Shown here: piece by piece, positions 1 to 8,202 of the stretch | How positions within the stretch are numbered: the first letter of the stretch is position 1 | Layout: each line of letters opens with the position of its first letter | From: Qipengyuania sp. S6317L1 | GTDB taxonomy: Bacteria > Pseudomonadota > Alphaproteobacteria > Sphingomonadales > Sphingomonadaceae | Direction of reading: 5' to 3' | DNA: 64,000 nucleotides | Assembly: GCF_023015615.1 (NCBI RefSeq) | Contig: NZ_JALKAJ010000002.1 | Location: 1,130,501-1,194,500 of the forward strand | Program-made: the position numbers and the translations under genes | Notes under the pieces: generated by a model | Told to the model about the DNA's origin: nothing | Databases searched by the model: none | What the model saw: only the letters and a program-made list of their open reading frames with translations

Positions 1-1574
1 ACGGGTTTGTCCCAGCGGATGCGGTGGATGCGTGGAAAACGCATGGCGAGCCCTGACTTGTGGCGTTTTGACGAATGCACGCTGTCAAAGGCAACTTCGA
101 ACACCAAAGTGCGCTCAACCTCGCGCACAGGGCCAAAGCGGTTGAGCGTTGTCTGGCGCACCAGACGGTCGAGTTTCTTGAGCTCGGCATCGGTGAAGCC
201 GGAATAGGCCTTGCCCACCGGAAGAAGTTCCGCGCCCGCATCGGGATCGCCGTTCCAGCAGCCGAAAGTGTAGTCGGAATAGAAGCTCGACCGTTTGCCG
301 GACCCGCGCTGGGCATACATCAGCACACAGTCGATCAGCAGCGGATCGCGTTTCCATTTGTACCACAGGCCCACCTTGCGGCCCGCGATATAGGGCGCAT
401 CGCGGCGTTTGAGCATAAGGCCCTCGATCGCGTCCTCGCGCGCGCCTTCGCGAATTTCGGCAAGGTGATCGAAATCGCGTGCCTCGACTATACGGGACAG
501 ATCGAAGTGTGAGGAGGGCAGCCGCCCCATCAATTGCTCAAGCGACCCGCGGCGATGTTCCCACGGGTTTTCGCGCAGGTCCTCGCCTTCAAGGATCAGC
601 GTATCATAAAGCCGCACGAAGGCAGGGGCCTCGGCGAGCATTTTCTTGGAGACGGTCTTGCGGCCCAGACGCTGTTGCAGAGCGTTGAAGCTTGCCGCGC
701 CGCCCTCTTCACCGCCTTGCACGGCGCCGCGCACCATCAACTCACCGTCGAGCACCGCATCCATCGGCAATTTATCGAGCATTTCGGGAAAGCTTGCCGA
801 GATATCGTCGCCCGAGCGCGAATAGAGCCGGGTTTCGGCAACACCGCTTTCATTGGTAACCCGCACCAATTGCACGCGAATACCGTCCCATTTCCATTCG
901 GCCGCATAGTCCTTGAGGTCGACCCCCTTTTCGACTTGGGCGTCCTCAAGCGGGTGGGCGAGCATGAAGGGGCGAAACATCGGCCTGTTCGACACATCGG
1001 GCGGATCGGCGCCCTCGGCTGCCCATTGGAAAAGCTCGGTATAAGGCGGCTCCAATGCGTGCCAATACTCCTCCACATCTTCGACATTGACGTCAAAGGC
1101 CTGAGCAAAAGCGGTCTTGGCAAGCCTTGCAGAAACACCAACGCGCATGCCGCCAGTTGCCAGCTTGATAAGGGCAAAGCGTCCGTTGGCATCGAGCCGA
1201 TCGAGGAGTTTGGGCAATTCCTTGGGCGCGGTGTTGCGGTTGAGGCCGGACAAGAGCTGCACCACCTCGTCAACGCTCGGCGGGTTCTCGTCCGGTTCGC
1301 CGTTTTGAGGCCACAGAAGGCTTGCCGTTTCTGCGGTGTCTCCAACGAAATCGCGCGAAAGGCTCCACAAGACCGGATCGACGCGGTCCTTCATCAGATT
1401 GCGAACGGTTGAGGATTTGACGCCTGGAAAATCCAGTTCTCCCGTCAGCGCACCCAAGGCCCAACCCCGGTCCGGATCGGGCGTGTCGCGCAAGTAATCC
1501 GCGATCATCGCCAGCTTGCGATTGCGGCTGGTGGTGTAGACGAGCGTGTCGAGAAGGGTGGAGAAGGCCTTCAT
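1..1574 (-). CDS. ATP-dependent DNA ligase (repair type), C-terminus cut by window edge
   Basis: The frame stays open for 524 codons from an ATG at 1574 to the left edge. The adenylation motif WKWDGIR puts the nucleophilic lysine at about residue 228, and later ligase motifs (GLMLKRRDAPYIAGR, LWYKWKR) are intact. The family seals DNA nicks with ATP and is usually about 530 residues, so only a short tail is missing. Its ATG overlaps the stop of the upstream exonuclease (ATGA), which indicates coupled translation. In many proteobacteria this ligase and exonuclease sit with an Lhr-type helicase and a phosphoesterase; those would lie outside the window. The repair role comes from family knowledge. 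Confidence 0.93.
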   Translation of the reverse strand, partial: MKAFSTLLDTLVYTTSRNRKLAMIADYLRDTPDPDRGWALGALTGELDFPGVKSSTVRNLMKDRVDPVLWSLSRDFVGDTAETASLLWPQNGEPDENPPSVDEVVQLLSGLNRNTAPKELPKLLDRLDANGRFALIKLATGGMRVGVSARLAKTAFAQAFDVNVEDVEEYWHALEPPYTELFQWAAEGADPPDVSNRPMFRPFMLAHPLEDAQVEKGVDLKDYAAEWKWDGIRVQLVRVTNESGVAETRLYSRSGDDISASFPEMLDKLPMDAVLDGELMVRGAVQGGEEGGAASFNALQQRLGRKTVSKKMLAEAPAFVRLYDTLILEGEDLRENPWEHRRGSLEQLMGRLPSSHFDLSRIVEARDFDHLAEIREGAREDAIEGLMLKRRDAPYIAGRKVGLWYKWKRDPLLIDCVLMYAQRGSGKRSSFYSDYTFGCWNGDPDAGAELLPVGKAYSGFTDAELKKLDRLVRQTTLNRFGPVREVERTLVFEVAFDSVHSSKRHKSGLAMRFPRIHRIRWDKP

Positions 1575-2605
1575 CCCTCATCCTCCTCTTCGCGCCCCAC
1601 CATCGCCAGCGCCCGCGCGCGGCGTTGGTTAAGCTCGCACCACCTCAGAAGCGCTTCCTCGCGCCCGTGGGTGATCCACGTCTCTATCGGGTTTACCTGC
1701 CTGATTGTGTCGGTCAGCTCGTTCCAGTCGGCATGGTCCGAGATAATCAGCGGCAATTCGACCCCGCGCTGGCGCGCTCGCCCGCGCACCCGCATCCACC
1801 CGCTCGCCATGGCGGTGACGGGATTGGGGAGGCGCCGCGACCAACGATCGTTAAGCGCAGAAGGCGGCGCAATGACGATGGAACCGGCCATGTCGTCCTT
1901 GCTGTGATCGCTCACCAGCTTGAGTTCGCCAAGGTCAACGCCGTGTTCTTCGTAAAGGCGGCACATTTTCTCCATCGCGCCGTGGAGATAGATCGGGTCT
2001 GTGTGCCCCGCGGCGCGCAGCTCGGCGATCACTCGCTGCGCCTTGCCCAGAGCATAGGCTCCCACCAGAACGCTGCCTTCGGGATTTCCTTCGAGCGCCG
2101 AGAGGAGCTTTCCCATCTCCTCGCCAATCGGGGGGTGGGTGAAGAGCGGCAGGCCGAAGGTCGCCTCGGTGATGAAGATATCGCACGGGGTGACCTCGAA
2201 CGGGGCGCAGGTCGGGTCGGCGCGGCGTTTATAGTCGCCCGTGATCACCACCCGCTCGCCCGCGTGCTCAAGCAAAATCTGCGACGAGCCCAGCACGTGC
2301 CCTGCCGGAATATATGTCGCATCGACCCCGCCGGGGAGCCGGATTGTTTCGCCATATTCGACCGGCATTGCCTTGTGCGGGATTTCGCCAGCATCGTCGG
2401 CTGCCCCGGTGCGATAGCGCAGTTCCATGATGGCGAGCGTTTCGGGGGTTGCGAAAGTTTCGCCGTGCCCGCCGCGTGCGTGATCGGCATGGCCGTGGGT
2501 GACAAGCGCCTTATCGACCGCGCGCGCAGGGTCGATAAAAGCGCCCGCAGGCACGACTTCGACACCCCAGGGGTGCGGCTTGATCCAGGAAAAGGGCGCG
2601 CTCAT
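1571..2605 (-). CDS. Ligase-associated DNA exonuclease (metallo-beta-lactamase fold)
   Basis: 344 residues. The metal-binding motif HGHADH (residues about 37-42) is near the N-terminus, and later GDYKRR and DHADW elements fit the beta-CASP/metallo-beta-lactamase nuclease family (SNM1/CPSF-like) that accompanies bacterial repair ligases. It probably trims DNA ends before sealing. The stop overlaps the start of the ligase by four bases, so this is the first visible gene of a two-gene unit. About 240 bases of apparently non-coding DNA lie upstream before the terminator of a small ORF on the same strand. Confidence 0.92.
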   Translation of the reverse strand: MSAPFSWIKPHPWGVEVVPAGAFIDPARAVDKALVTHGHADHARGGHGETFATPETLAIMELRYRTGAADDAGEIPHKAMPVEYGETIRLPGGVDATYIPAGHVLGSSQILLEHAGERVVITGDYKRRADPTCAPFEVTPCDIFITEATFGLPLFTHPPIGEEMGKLLSALEGNPEGSVLVGAYALGKAQRVIAELRAAGHTDPIYLHGAMEKMCRLYEEHGVDLGELKLVSDHSKDDMAGSIVIAPPSALNDRWSRRLPNPVTAMASGWMRVRGRARQRGVELPLIISDHADWNELTDTIRQVNPIETWITHGREEALLRWCELNQRRARALAMVGREEEDEG

Positions 2606-2808
2606 GGTAGGTTATACCAGCGAGCGCGCTCCAAGGTTCCGCTTATTCCGCGTATTACATGGTTGGTGCGAGCAGCCTTCTGCCTTGTGGATACTTGGAT
2701 TGAAAAAGTGTGGAAAGTGATCTTGACCCACGAAATTTTTTGAGTCCGCGGCATTGAACAAAAGGCGATCTTGTGCGATTCGTGTCCATACAGGATACAG
2801 GGACCGCC

Positions 2809-2829
2809 AAAAAAGTGGCCGTGTGACCA
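2809..2829 (-). terminator. Intrinsic terminator behind the 36-residue ORF
   Basis: Read on the minus strand, TGGTC-ACAC-GGCCA forms a five-pair stem (one G-U) followed by C and six T. It begins 14 bases after the stop of the small ORF at 2843-2953, so the two look like one short transcription unit. The stem is short, hence the moderate confidence. Confidence 0.5.
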
Positions 2830-2842
2830 GTCTAATGCTTAG

Positions 2843-2953
2843 TTAAAAGTTGAACGATAGCTGACGGGGCCAGCGGCGGGTGTGCTTCACAACATCTTCC
2901 CACCGACCGAACCGAAAGCGACGATACGCACTTACGTGCACACGACGTTCCAT
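2843..2953 (-). CDS. Candidate small basic protein, 36 residues
   Basis: ATG at 2953, stop TAA at 2845-2843. An AAGGA Shine-Dalgarno lies eight bases before the ATG. The product begins MERRVHVSAYRRFRFGRWED, is rich in arginine, and shows alternating aromatic/arginine positions; it has no membrane segment or signal. A probable terminator follows directly. The preceding peptidase gene has its own terminator at 3055-3078, so this ORF should be a separate unit, although I see no clear promoter. I do not recognise the family. Positive charge suggests nucleic-acid or ribosome contact, which is speculation. Confidence 0.5.
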   Translation of the reverse strand: MERRVHVSAYRRFRFGRWEDVVKHTRRWPRQLSFNF

Positions 2954-2977
2954 AGGCCGTTCCTTTCATTCTGAAAG

Positions 2978-3020
2978 CCGGCAAAGTGCCGACACCTCCG
3001 AGGGGCCTCGCGCCCCTCGG
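2978..3020 (-). other. Structured leader: two adjacent hairpins upstream of the small ORF
   Basis: A perfect nine-pair stem CCGAGGGGC/GCCCCTCGG with a five-base loop occupies 2998-3020. A second stem, CGGCA-CTT-TGCCG on the minus strand, lies closer to the small ORF. Neither is followed by a T run, so they look like leader structure rather than terminators. No known RNA family is recognised. Confidence 0.4.
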
Positions 3021-3054
3021 CCCGCATCAAGAGGCCACGAGGTTGGAGGTTCAG

Positions 3055-3078
3055 AAAAAAGGGGTCACACGACCACCT
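3055..3078 (-). terminator. Intrinsic terminator of the S9 peptidase gene
   Basis: Minus-strand reading gives AGG(T)GGTC-GTGT-GACCCCT, a seven-pair stem with one bulged T, running into a T tract. It starts about 60 bases after the peptidase stop codon. Confidence 0.65.
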
Positions 3079-3139
3079 TGCAACGAAGCATATTTGGTAG
3101 ACCTATGAAACTCGGCCTACCGTGTTATCCCAAAAGAAT

Positions 3140-5233
3140 TTAGTCCCGTGCCTCTTTATCGGTCCGATACTTGTCGAACCATGCAATCACGCTGTTGGTG
3201 CGCGCGGCCTGTTGGCTGGGGCTTTGCGAAAGGTTGTTGTGGCTTGAATCGGGGGTGACGACGAGCGCGGTGTCTACGCCCACCAGCTTCAGCGCGCCGT
3301 AGAATTGCTCGGCTTCGCTGCGCGGGGTGCGGTAATCCTCTGCGCCAACCAGAACCAGTGTCGGGGTCTTCACATTGGCCATGTTCGAAAGCGGCCCGCG
3401 CTCCCAATATTCCATCGGCTTTTCCCACGGAAGGCCGCCCATCCAATAGCGCGGGATGAGGGTGGGAAGATCGGACATCAGACCCTGGCTCACCCAGTTG
3501 ATGACGGGTTTGTGCGCGGCGGCCGCTTTGAACCGGTCGGTTTTGCCGACCAGATAGGCGGTGAGGATACCTCCGCCCGAACCGCCGGTTACAAACAGGT
3601 TTTCAGGATCGGCAAAGCCTTGTGCAACCGCCGCATCGACAACCTTCATCAGCTCGGGGAAATTGCTGATCGGATAATTGTCCTCGATCCGGTCGGCAAA
3701 TTCCTCGCCATAGCCGGTCGAACCGCCGGGATTGGAGAAGATGACGGCATAGCCCGCCGCGCCATAGAGCTGGTAATCGGCCGAGAATTCAGGGCCATAG
3801 GCCGCATACGGCCCGCCGTGCATTTCAAGGATCGCAGGGACCCTGTCACCCGCTTCATATCCCGGCGGCAGCATGATCCATGCAGGGATCACTGTGCCAT
3901 CCTCCATGGTGACTTGCAGCTCGCGGGTTTCGCCCATTTCCTTGCCAGAAAGGCTGGTCGTATTGAGCGAAGTGAGTGTGCGGACACCGCGGCGGGTTTC
4001 GACGCCCACATCGGGCGGGGCAACGGCGCTTTGCGTTGTAAAGGCGAGCGCGCCATTGTCCGACACCGACCATTCGCCGCCGGTATAAGGAAGCGCGTAA
4101 TAGGTGCTGCCAAGCCGGGCATCGAGAGGCGAGGGCGCGCTTGCATTGAGGCCGACGCGCGCAACGCGGTGCTCTCCATCATCCTCGTAGCTGACGAAAA
4201 GGCCCGCATCGGTCCACTCAATACCGTCAAAGCCGCGGTCGAACCCCGGCACAAGCTGGCGCGAGCCAGAACCGTCGGCGTTCATCACATAAAGGTTGGT
4301 CTGATCAAATGCGTTGCCCGCATCATCGCGGCCCAAATAGGCGATTTTAGAGCCATCAGGCGAAACCTGCGGCGCGCCATCCGGTCCGTCGCGGGTGGTG
4401 AGCGCGGAGATATCGCCGCTTTCGAGGTCGAGCGCGTAGATTTCGCTGCCGTAGATCTCAAGTTCCCAATCTTCCTTGCGATTGGCAGAGAAATAAAGCG
4501 TTGAGCCATCGGGCGACCATTCAACCGAACCGCCGTTGGAATATTCGCCAAAGGTGAGCTGGCGCGGGGCTCCGCCGGTTGCGCTGACCACGAAAAGCTG
4601 CGCTGTGCCCGGCTTCACATATGAGCCGCCGTCGCGGCGATAAACCAAGCGGTCGATCACTTGCAGCGGCTTGCCCCATTGCGCACCTTCGGGTTTTGCA
4701 GGAGGTGAGCCAAGCGTCAGCCCTTTGCCCGGAACGCGCGCGGTATAGGCAATCCGGGTGCCATCGGGCGACCATTGGATCCCGCCGGGACCTTCTGCCA
4801 GGGCGGTGATGTTGGCGCTCTCGCCGCTGTCCATCCAGCGCACATGGAGTTCCGGCCCGCCGCCGCTTTCGGTCGAGACATAGGCAAGGCGATCCCCGTC
4901 AGGCGACCAGCGCGGAGAGACATGGGTGCCTTCGCCCGTCACCAGCGGCATTTCCTCGCCGCTGCTCACATCGATCAGCCAGATCGAGGAAACCGCGCGG
5001 TCGGTCATGATGTCATTGGTGCGCCGTACGTAGGCAATCGCGCTCCCGTCGGGACTGATCTGCGGGTCGGCGGCGACCGAGAGGCCGAAAATGTCGTTGG
5101 CCGTAAAGTGTTTGTCGGGGCCAGTGGCCGTCTCGCTGCTGGCCGCTTCGTGATCGTCCGCAGCAAGTGGTGCAGCAAGAGCGAACGCACTCACCAGGCA
5201 CAGGGATCTAAGGGCGAATTTGGGTGCAAACAT
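3140..5233 (-). CDS. Secreted S9-family peptidase (acylaminoacyl/dipeptidyl peptidase type)
   Basis: 697 residues. A signal peptide (about residues 1-25, ending ALAAPLAA) is followed by a beta-propeller built of repeats of the type SPDGSxIAY or WSPDGxxL, then an alpha/beta-hydrolase domain. The catalytic triad is visible: Ser552 in GGSGGG, Asp633 in GAEDYRTP and His665 in DSSHNN. It should cleave short peptides in the periplasm. The ATG at 5233 is chosen because it starts the signal peptide and has GGAG six bases upstream; that GGAG lies in a long palindrome (separate entry). The gene follows clpA on the same strand with 70 bases between them. Confidence 0.93.
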   Translation of the reverse strand: MFAPKFALRSLCLVSAFALAAPLAADDHEAASSETATGPDKHFTANDIFGLSVAADPQISPDGSAIAYVRRTNDIMTDRAVSSIWLIDVSSGEEMPLVTGEGTHVSPRWSPDGDRLAYVSTESGGGPELHVRWMDSGESANITALAEGPGGIQWSPDGTRIAYTARVPGKGLTLGSPPAKPEGAQWGKPLQVIDRLVYRRDGGSYVKPGTAQLFVVSATGGAPRQLTFGEYSNGGSVEWSPDGSTLYFSANRKEDWELEIYGSEIYALDLESGDISALTTRDGPDGAPQVSPDGSKIAYLGRDDAGNAFDQTNLYVMNADGSGSRQLVPGFDRGFDGIEWTDAGLFVSYEDDGEHRVARVGLNASAPSPLDARLGSTYYALPYTGGEWSVSDNGALAFTTQSAVAPPDVGVETRRGVRTLTSLNTTSLSGKEMGETRELQVTMEDGTVIPAWIMLPPGYEAGDRVPAILEMHGGPYAAYGPEFSADYQLYGAAGYAVIFSNPGGSTGYGEEFADRIEDNYPISNFPELMKVVDAAVAQGFADPENLFVTGGSGGGILTAYLVGKTDRFKAAAAHKPVINWVSQGLMSDLPTLIPRYWMGGLPWEKPMEYWERGPLSNMANVKTPTLVLVGAEDYRTPRSEAEQFYGALKLVGVDTALVVTPDSSHNNLSQSPSQQAARTNSVIAWFDKYRTDKEARD

Positions 5234-5234
5234 A

Positions 5235-5266
5235 ATCGGCTCCAGAATTGGAATTCTGGAGCCGAT
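5235..5266 (-). promoter_or_regulatory. 32-base palindrome covering the Shine-Dalgarno of the S9 peptidase
   Basis: Two perfect 15-base arms (ATCGGCTCCAGAATT and its complement) are separated by two bases, one base upstream of the ATG. In the mRNA the 3' arm contains the GGAG Shine-Dalgarno, so the hairpin would hide the ribosome site. It could act as a translational switch, a protein operator, or a terminator for clpA (38 bases upstream), but the tail TTATGTTT is poor for termination. Confidence 0.75.
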
Positions 5267-5303
5267 ACATGCCGATATTGGGACGCTTGTCTAGCGCCGC
5301 AGA

Positions 5304-7736
5304 CTAGCTTTCCTTGTCTGAACCCGATTCTTCGGGCCTGGAATCATCCTTTTGGGAATCATCCTTTAGGGGCTCGTCCTTCTTGGGCGTGCTCTTGGAA
5401 GGCGGCGTTTTCTTTGCCGCCGGTTTGCGGCGCGTCTTGGCCTTTGGCTTTGCCTTGGGTGCAGCCGGCGTAAGTTCGAAGGCGGGCTTTCCATCCTTCA
5501 TTGTCACCGACACCTCGCCGCCATCGGCAAGCTTGCCAAACAGAAGCTCTTCGGCGAGCGGCTGCTTGATCTTGTCCTGAATGAGGCGGCCCATCGGACG
5601 CGCACCATAGAGCTTGTCATAGCCCTTGTCGGCCAGCCACTCACGCGCATCGCTGTCGAACTGGATGTGCACGTTTTGCTCTGCAAGTTGCAGTTCAAGC
5701 TGGAGAATGAACTTGTCGACGACGCGCGCCACCGTGCTCTTGCCGAGATAGGCAAATGGCACGATTGCATCCAGACGGTTGCGGAATTCAGGCGTGAACA
5801 TCTTGTTCACGGCCTCCGTGCCGGCATCCGCTTTCGACACATCGCCAAAGCCGATGCCGCTTTTCGCCATATCGGACGCGCCCGCATTGGTGGTCATGAT
5901 GAGCACGACGTTGCGGAAATCGACCGTCTTGCCGTGGTGATCGGTGAGGCGGCCATTGTCCATGACCTGCAACAGGATGTTGAACAGGTCAGGGTGTGCC
6001 TTCTCGATCTCGTCGAGCAGCAGGACACAATGCGGGTTCTGATCCACCGCATCGGTGAGCAGGCCACCCTGATCATAGCCGACATAGCCCGGAGGCGCAC
6101 CGATCAGGCGGCTGACCGAGTGGCGCTCCATATATTCGGACATATCGAAACGCTTCAATTCGATACCCATGATCGAGGAAAGCTGACGCGCGACCTCGGT
6201 CTTACCGACACCCGTGGGGCCGGAGAACAGGAAGGAGCCGATGGGCTTGTCCGGATCGCGAAGACCAGCGCGCGACAGTTTCATCGCGGTGGCAAGGCGT
6301 GTGATTGCCTCGTCCTGACCGAACACAACGTGTTTCAGATCGCGGTCGAGATTTTCGAGCGCCTTCTTGTCGTCCTTGGAGACAGATTTTGGCGGGATAC
6401 GCGCCATGGTCGCGATGACCTGTTCGATCTCGCGCGCGGTGATCTTCTTCTTGCGGCGGCTGGGCGGGACCAGCATTTGCATCGCGCCCACTTCGTCGAT
6501 CACGTCGATCGCCTTATCGGGCAGCTTGCGGTCGTTGATGTAGCGTGCAGACAGTTCTACAGCGGTTTTGAGCGCATCGGGCGTGTATTTGACGCCGTGG
6601 TGATCTTCGAATGCGGTGCGCAGACCCTTGAGGATCTTCACAGTATCCTCAATCGTCGGCTCGTTCACGTCAATCTTCTGGAAACGGCGCAGCAGCGCGC
6701 GGTCTTTTTCGAAGTGGTTGCGGAATTCCTTGTAGGTGGTCGAACCGATGCAGCGGATCGTCCCGCCCGACAGCGCAGGCTTCAGCAGGTTCGAGGCATC
6801 CATCGCGCCGCCACTGGTCGCACCGGCACCAATGACGGTATGGATCTCGTCAATGAAAAGGACCGCGTGCGGCATGCCTTCAAGTTCGGAAACAACCTGT
6901 TTCAGGCGCTCTTCAAAATCGCCGCGATAGCGCGTGCCAGCAAGCAGCGCGCCCATATCGAGCGAGTAGATCACTGCCTCTTCGAGCACTTCGGGCACGT
7001 CGCCTTCGACGATTTTGCGCGCCAGACCTTCGGCAATGGCGGTTTTACCAACGCCGGGATCGCCGACATAAAGCGGGTTGTTTTTCGACCGGCGGCAAAG
7101 GATTTGAACCGTGCGATCCACCTCTGGACCGCGCCCGATCAGCGGATCGACCTTGCCGTCTTCGGCCTTCTTGTTGAGGTTGACGGTAAATTGGTCGAGC
7201 GCGGTTTCTTTCTTGTTGCCACCATCTTTGGCAGCCTCCGCATCGCTTGGCGCTGCGTCCTCGCCGCCGCTGGCGCTGCTTCCTTCGATCTGGCGACCGC
7301 CCTTGCCAATGCCGTGGCTGATGTAGCTCACCGCATCGAGACGGCTCATATCCTGTTGTTGAAGGAAATAGACCGCGTAGGAATCGCGCTCTGAAAAGAG
7401 GGCCACCAATACGTTTGCGCCAGTCACCGTGTCTTTCCCTGAGGATTGCACGTGCAGGATTGCGCGCTGGATCACCCGCTGGAAACCAGCCGTGGGTTGC
7501 GGATCAGCGTCGTCCTCAGTCTTGAGCGACTGGTATTCCTGATCGAGATACTGCTTCACCACCTCGCCAAGTTCGGCAAGGTCCACCCCGCATGCGCCCA
7601 TGACAGCTGCGCCATCTTCGTCGTCGATCAGCGCGAGGAGCAAGTGCTCCAGCGTCGCATATTCGTGACGACGTTCCGAGGCGTGGGCCAAAGCGTTGTG
7701 AAGCGTGCGTTCTAGGTTTTGAGCAAAACTAGGCAT
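5304..7736 (-). CDS. clpA: ClpA, ATPase subunit of the ClpAP protease
   Basis: 810 residues. An N-terminal Clp repeat domain (about 1-145) precedes a low-complexity linker and two AAA+ modules. Walker A motifs are GDPGVGKT (about residue 220) and GPTGVGKT (about 500), with Walker B VLFIDE and LLLDEIEKAH. ClpA unfolds proteins and feeds them to ClpP. The C-terminus carries an extra tail of about 55 residues made of Lys/Pro/Ala and then Asp/Ser/Glu, longer than in E. coli ClpA. The adaptor gene clpS, often next to clpA in alphaproteobacteria, is not beside it here. Confidence 0.96.
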   Translation of the reverse strand: MPSFAQNLERTLHNALAHASERRHEYATLEHLLLALIDDEDGAAVMGACGVDLAELGEVVKQYLDQEYQSLKTEDDADPQPTAGFQRVIQRAILHVQSSGKDTVTGANVLVALFSERDSYAVYFLQQQDMSRLDAVSYISHGIGKGGRQIEGSSASGGEDAAPSDAEAAKDGGNKKETALDQFTVNLNKKAEDGKVDPLIGRGPEVDRTVQILCRRSKNNPLYVGDPGVGKTAIAEGLARKIVEGDVPEVLEEAVIYSLDMGALLAGTRYRGDFEERLKQVVSELEGMPHAVLFIDEIHTVIGAGATSGGAMDASNLLKPALSGGTIRCIGSTTYKEFRNHFEKDRALLRRFQKIDVNEPTIEDTVKILKGLRTAFEDHHGVKYTPDALKTAVELSARYINDRKLPDKAIDVIDEVGAMQMLVPPSRRKKKITAREIEQVIATMARIPPKSVSKDDKKALENLDRDLKHVVFGQDEAITRLATAMKLSRAGLRDPDKPIGSFLFSGPTGVGKTEVARQLSSIMGIELKRFDMSEYMERHSVSRLIGAPPGYVGYDQGGLLTDAVDQNPHCVLLLDEIEKAHPDLFNILLQVMDNGRLTDHHGKTVDFRNVVLIMTTNAGASDMAKSGIGFGDVSKADAGTEAVNKMFTPEFRNRLDAIVPFAYLGKSTVARVVDKFILQLELQLAEQNVHIQFDSDAREWLADKGYDKLYGARPMGRLIQDKIKQPLAEELLFGKLADGGEVSVTMKDGKPAFELTPAAPKAKPKAKTRRKPAAKKTPPSKSTPKKDEPLKDDSQKDDSRPEESGSDKES

Positions 7737-7844
7737 GAATGGTCTCGATCAAGGGGGCAGGAAAGGGGGGCGGGAGGGGAGAGTTCATCAATATGGGGCG
7801 GCTTGTTGAAATTACGAATCCCGAAGCGATTTGGTTCCGCTGCA

Positions 7845-8048
7845 TCATGATCCGGAACCCTTAAAGAGTGCATCGGCCGCCGCACGGTGTTTTGCGGCGC
7901 GGTTGCTGTGTGATTCGACGCGCGCAATTTCGGCCTTGAGCAGCGCCACACGCTCTTCCAGCTCGTCCTGGCTGTAGGGTGAGAGATCTTCTCCGGCCAA
8001 TCGGCTGGCGGCATCGCCTTTTACGCGCGGCAGGTTGTCATCATCCAT
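7845..8048 (-). CDS. DUF1192 family small protein
   Basis: 67 residues from the ATG at 8048 (MDDDNLPRVKGDAASRLAGE...). GTG or ATG starts at 8063 and 8060 are also in frame. The segment DLSPYSQDELEERVALLKAE is the DUF1192 hallmark: a short helical protein with a leucine-rich, coiled-coil-like centre, widespread in alphaproteobacteria and of unknown function. It lies upstream of clpA on the same strand, 108 bases away. Confidence 0.8.
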   Translation of the reverse strand: MDDDNLPRVKGDAASRLAGEDLSPYSQDELEERVALLKAEIARVESHSNRAAKHRAAADALFKGSGS

Positions 8049-8202
8049 TGTCGACAACATCACCCCCAGACCCGCTTGCTGTCAATGAGTGAGAAGACTA
8101 TTTGCTCTTGCAAAAGATCAAGTGGCGCTTTTGTGCCATACAAAGAGGCCGGACGCTGTTAAGGGGGCGCGGGTCGATCAGCTTGGGGACTAGCGACAAA
8201 CA

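Noticed and set aside
2880-3143. Plus-strand frame of 87 codons
   Set aside because: No ribosome site, odd composition, and overlap with the better supported minus-strand small gene, its leader and the peptidase terminator.
5667-7394. Long open frame of 575 codons on the plus strand
   Set aside because: It is antisense to clpA, whose two AAA+ modules are unmistakable; the frame is a by-product of GC-rich codon use.
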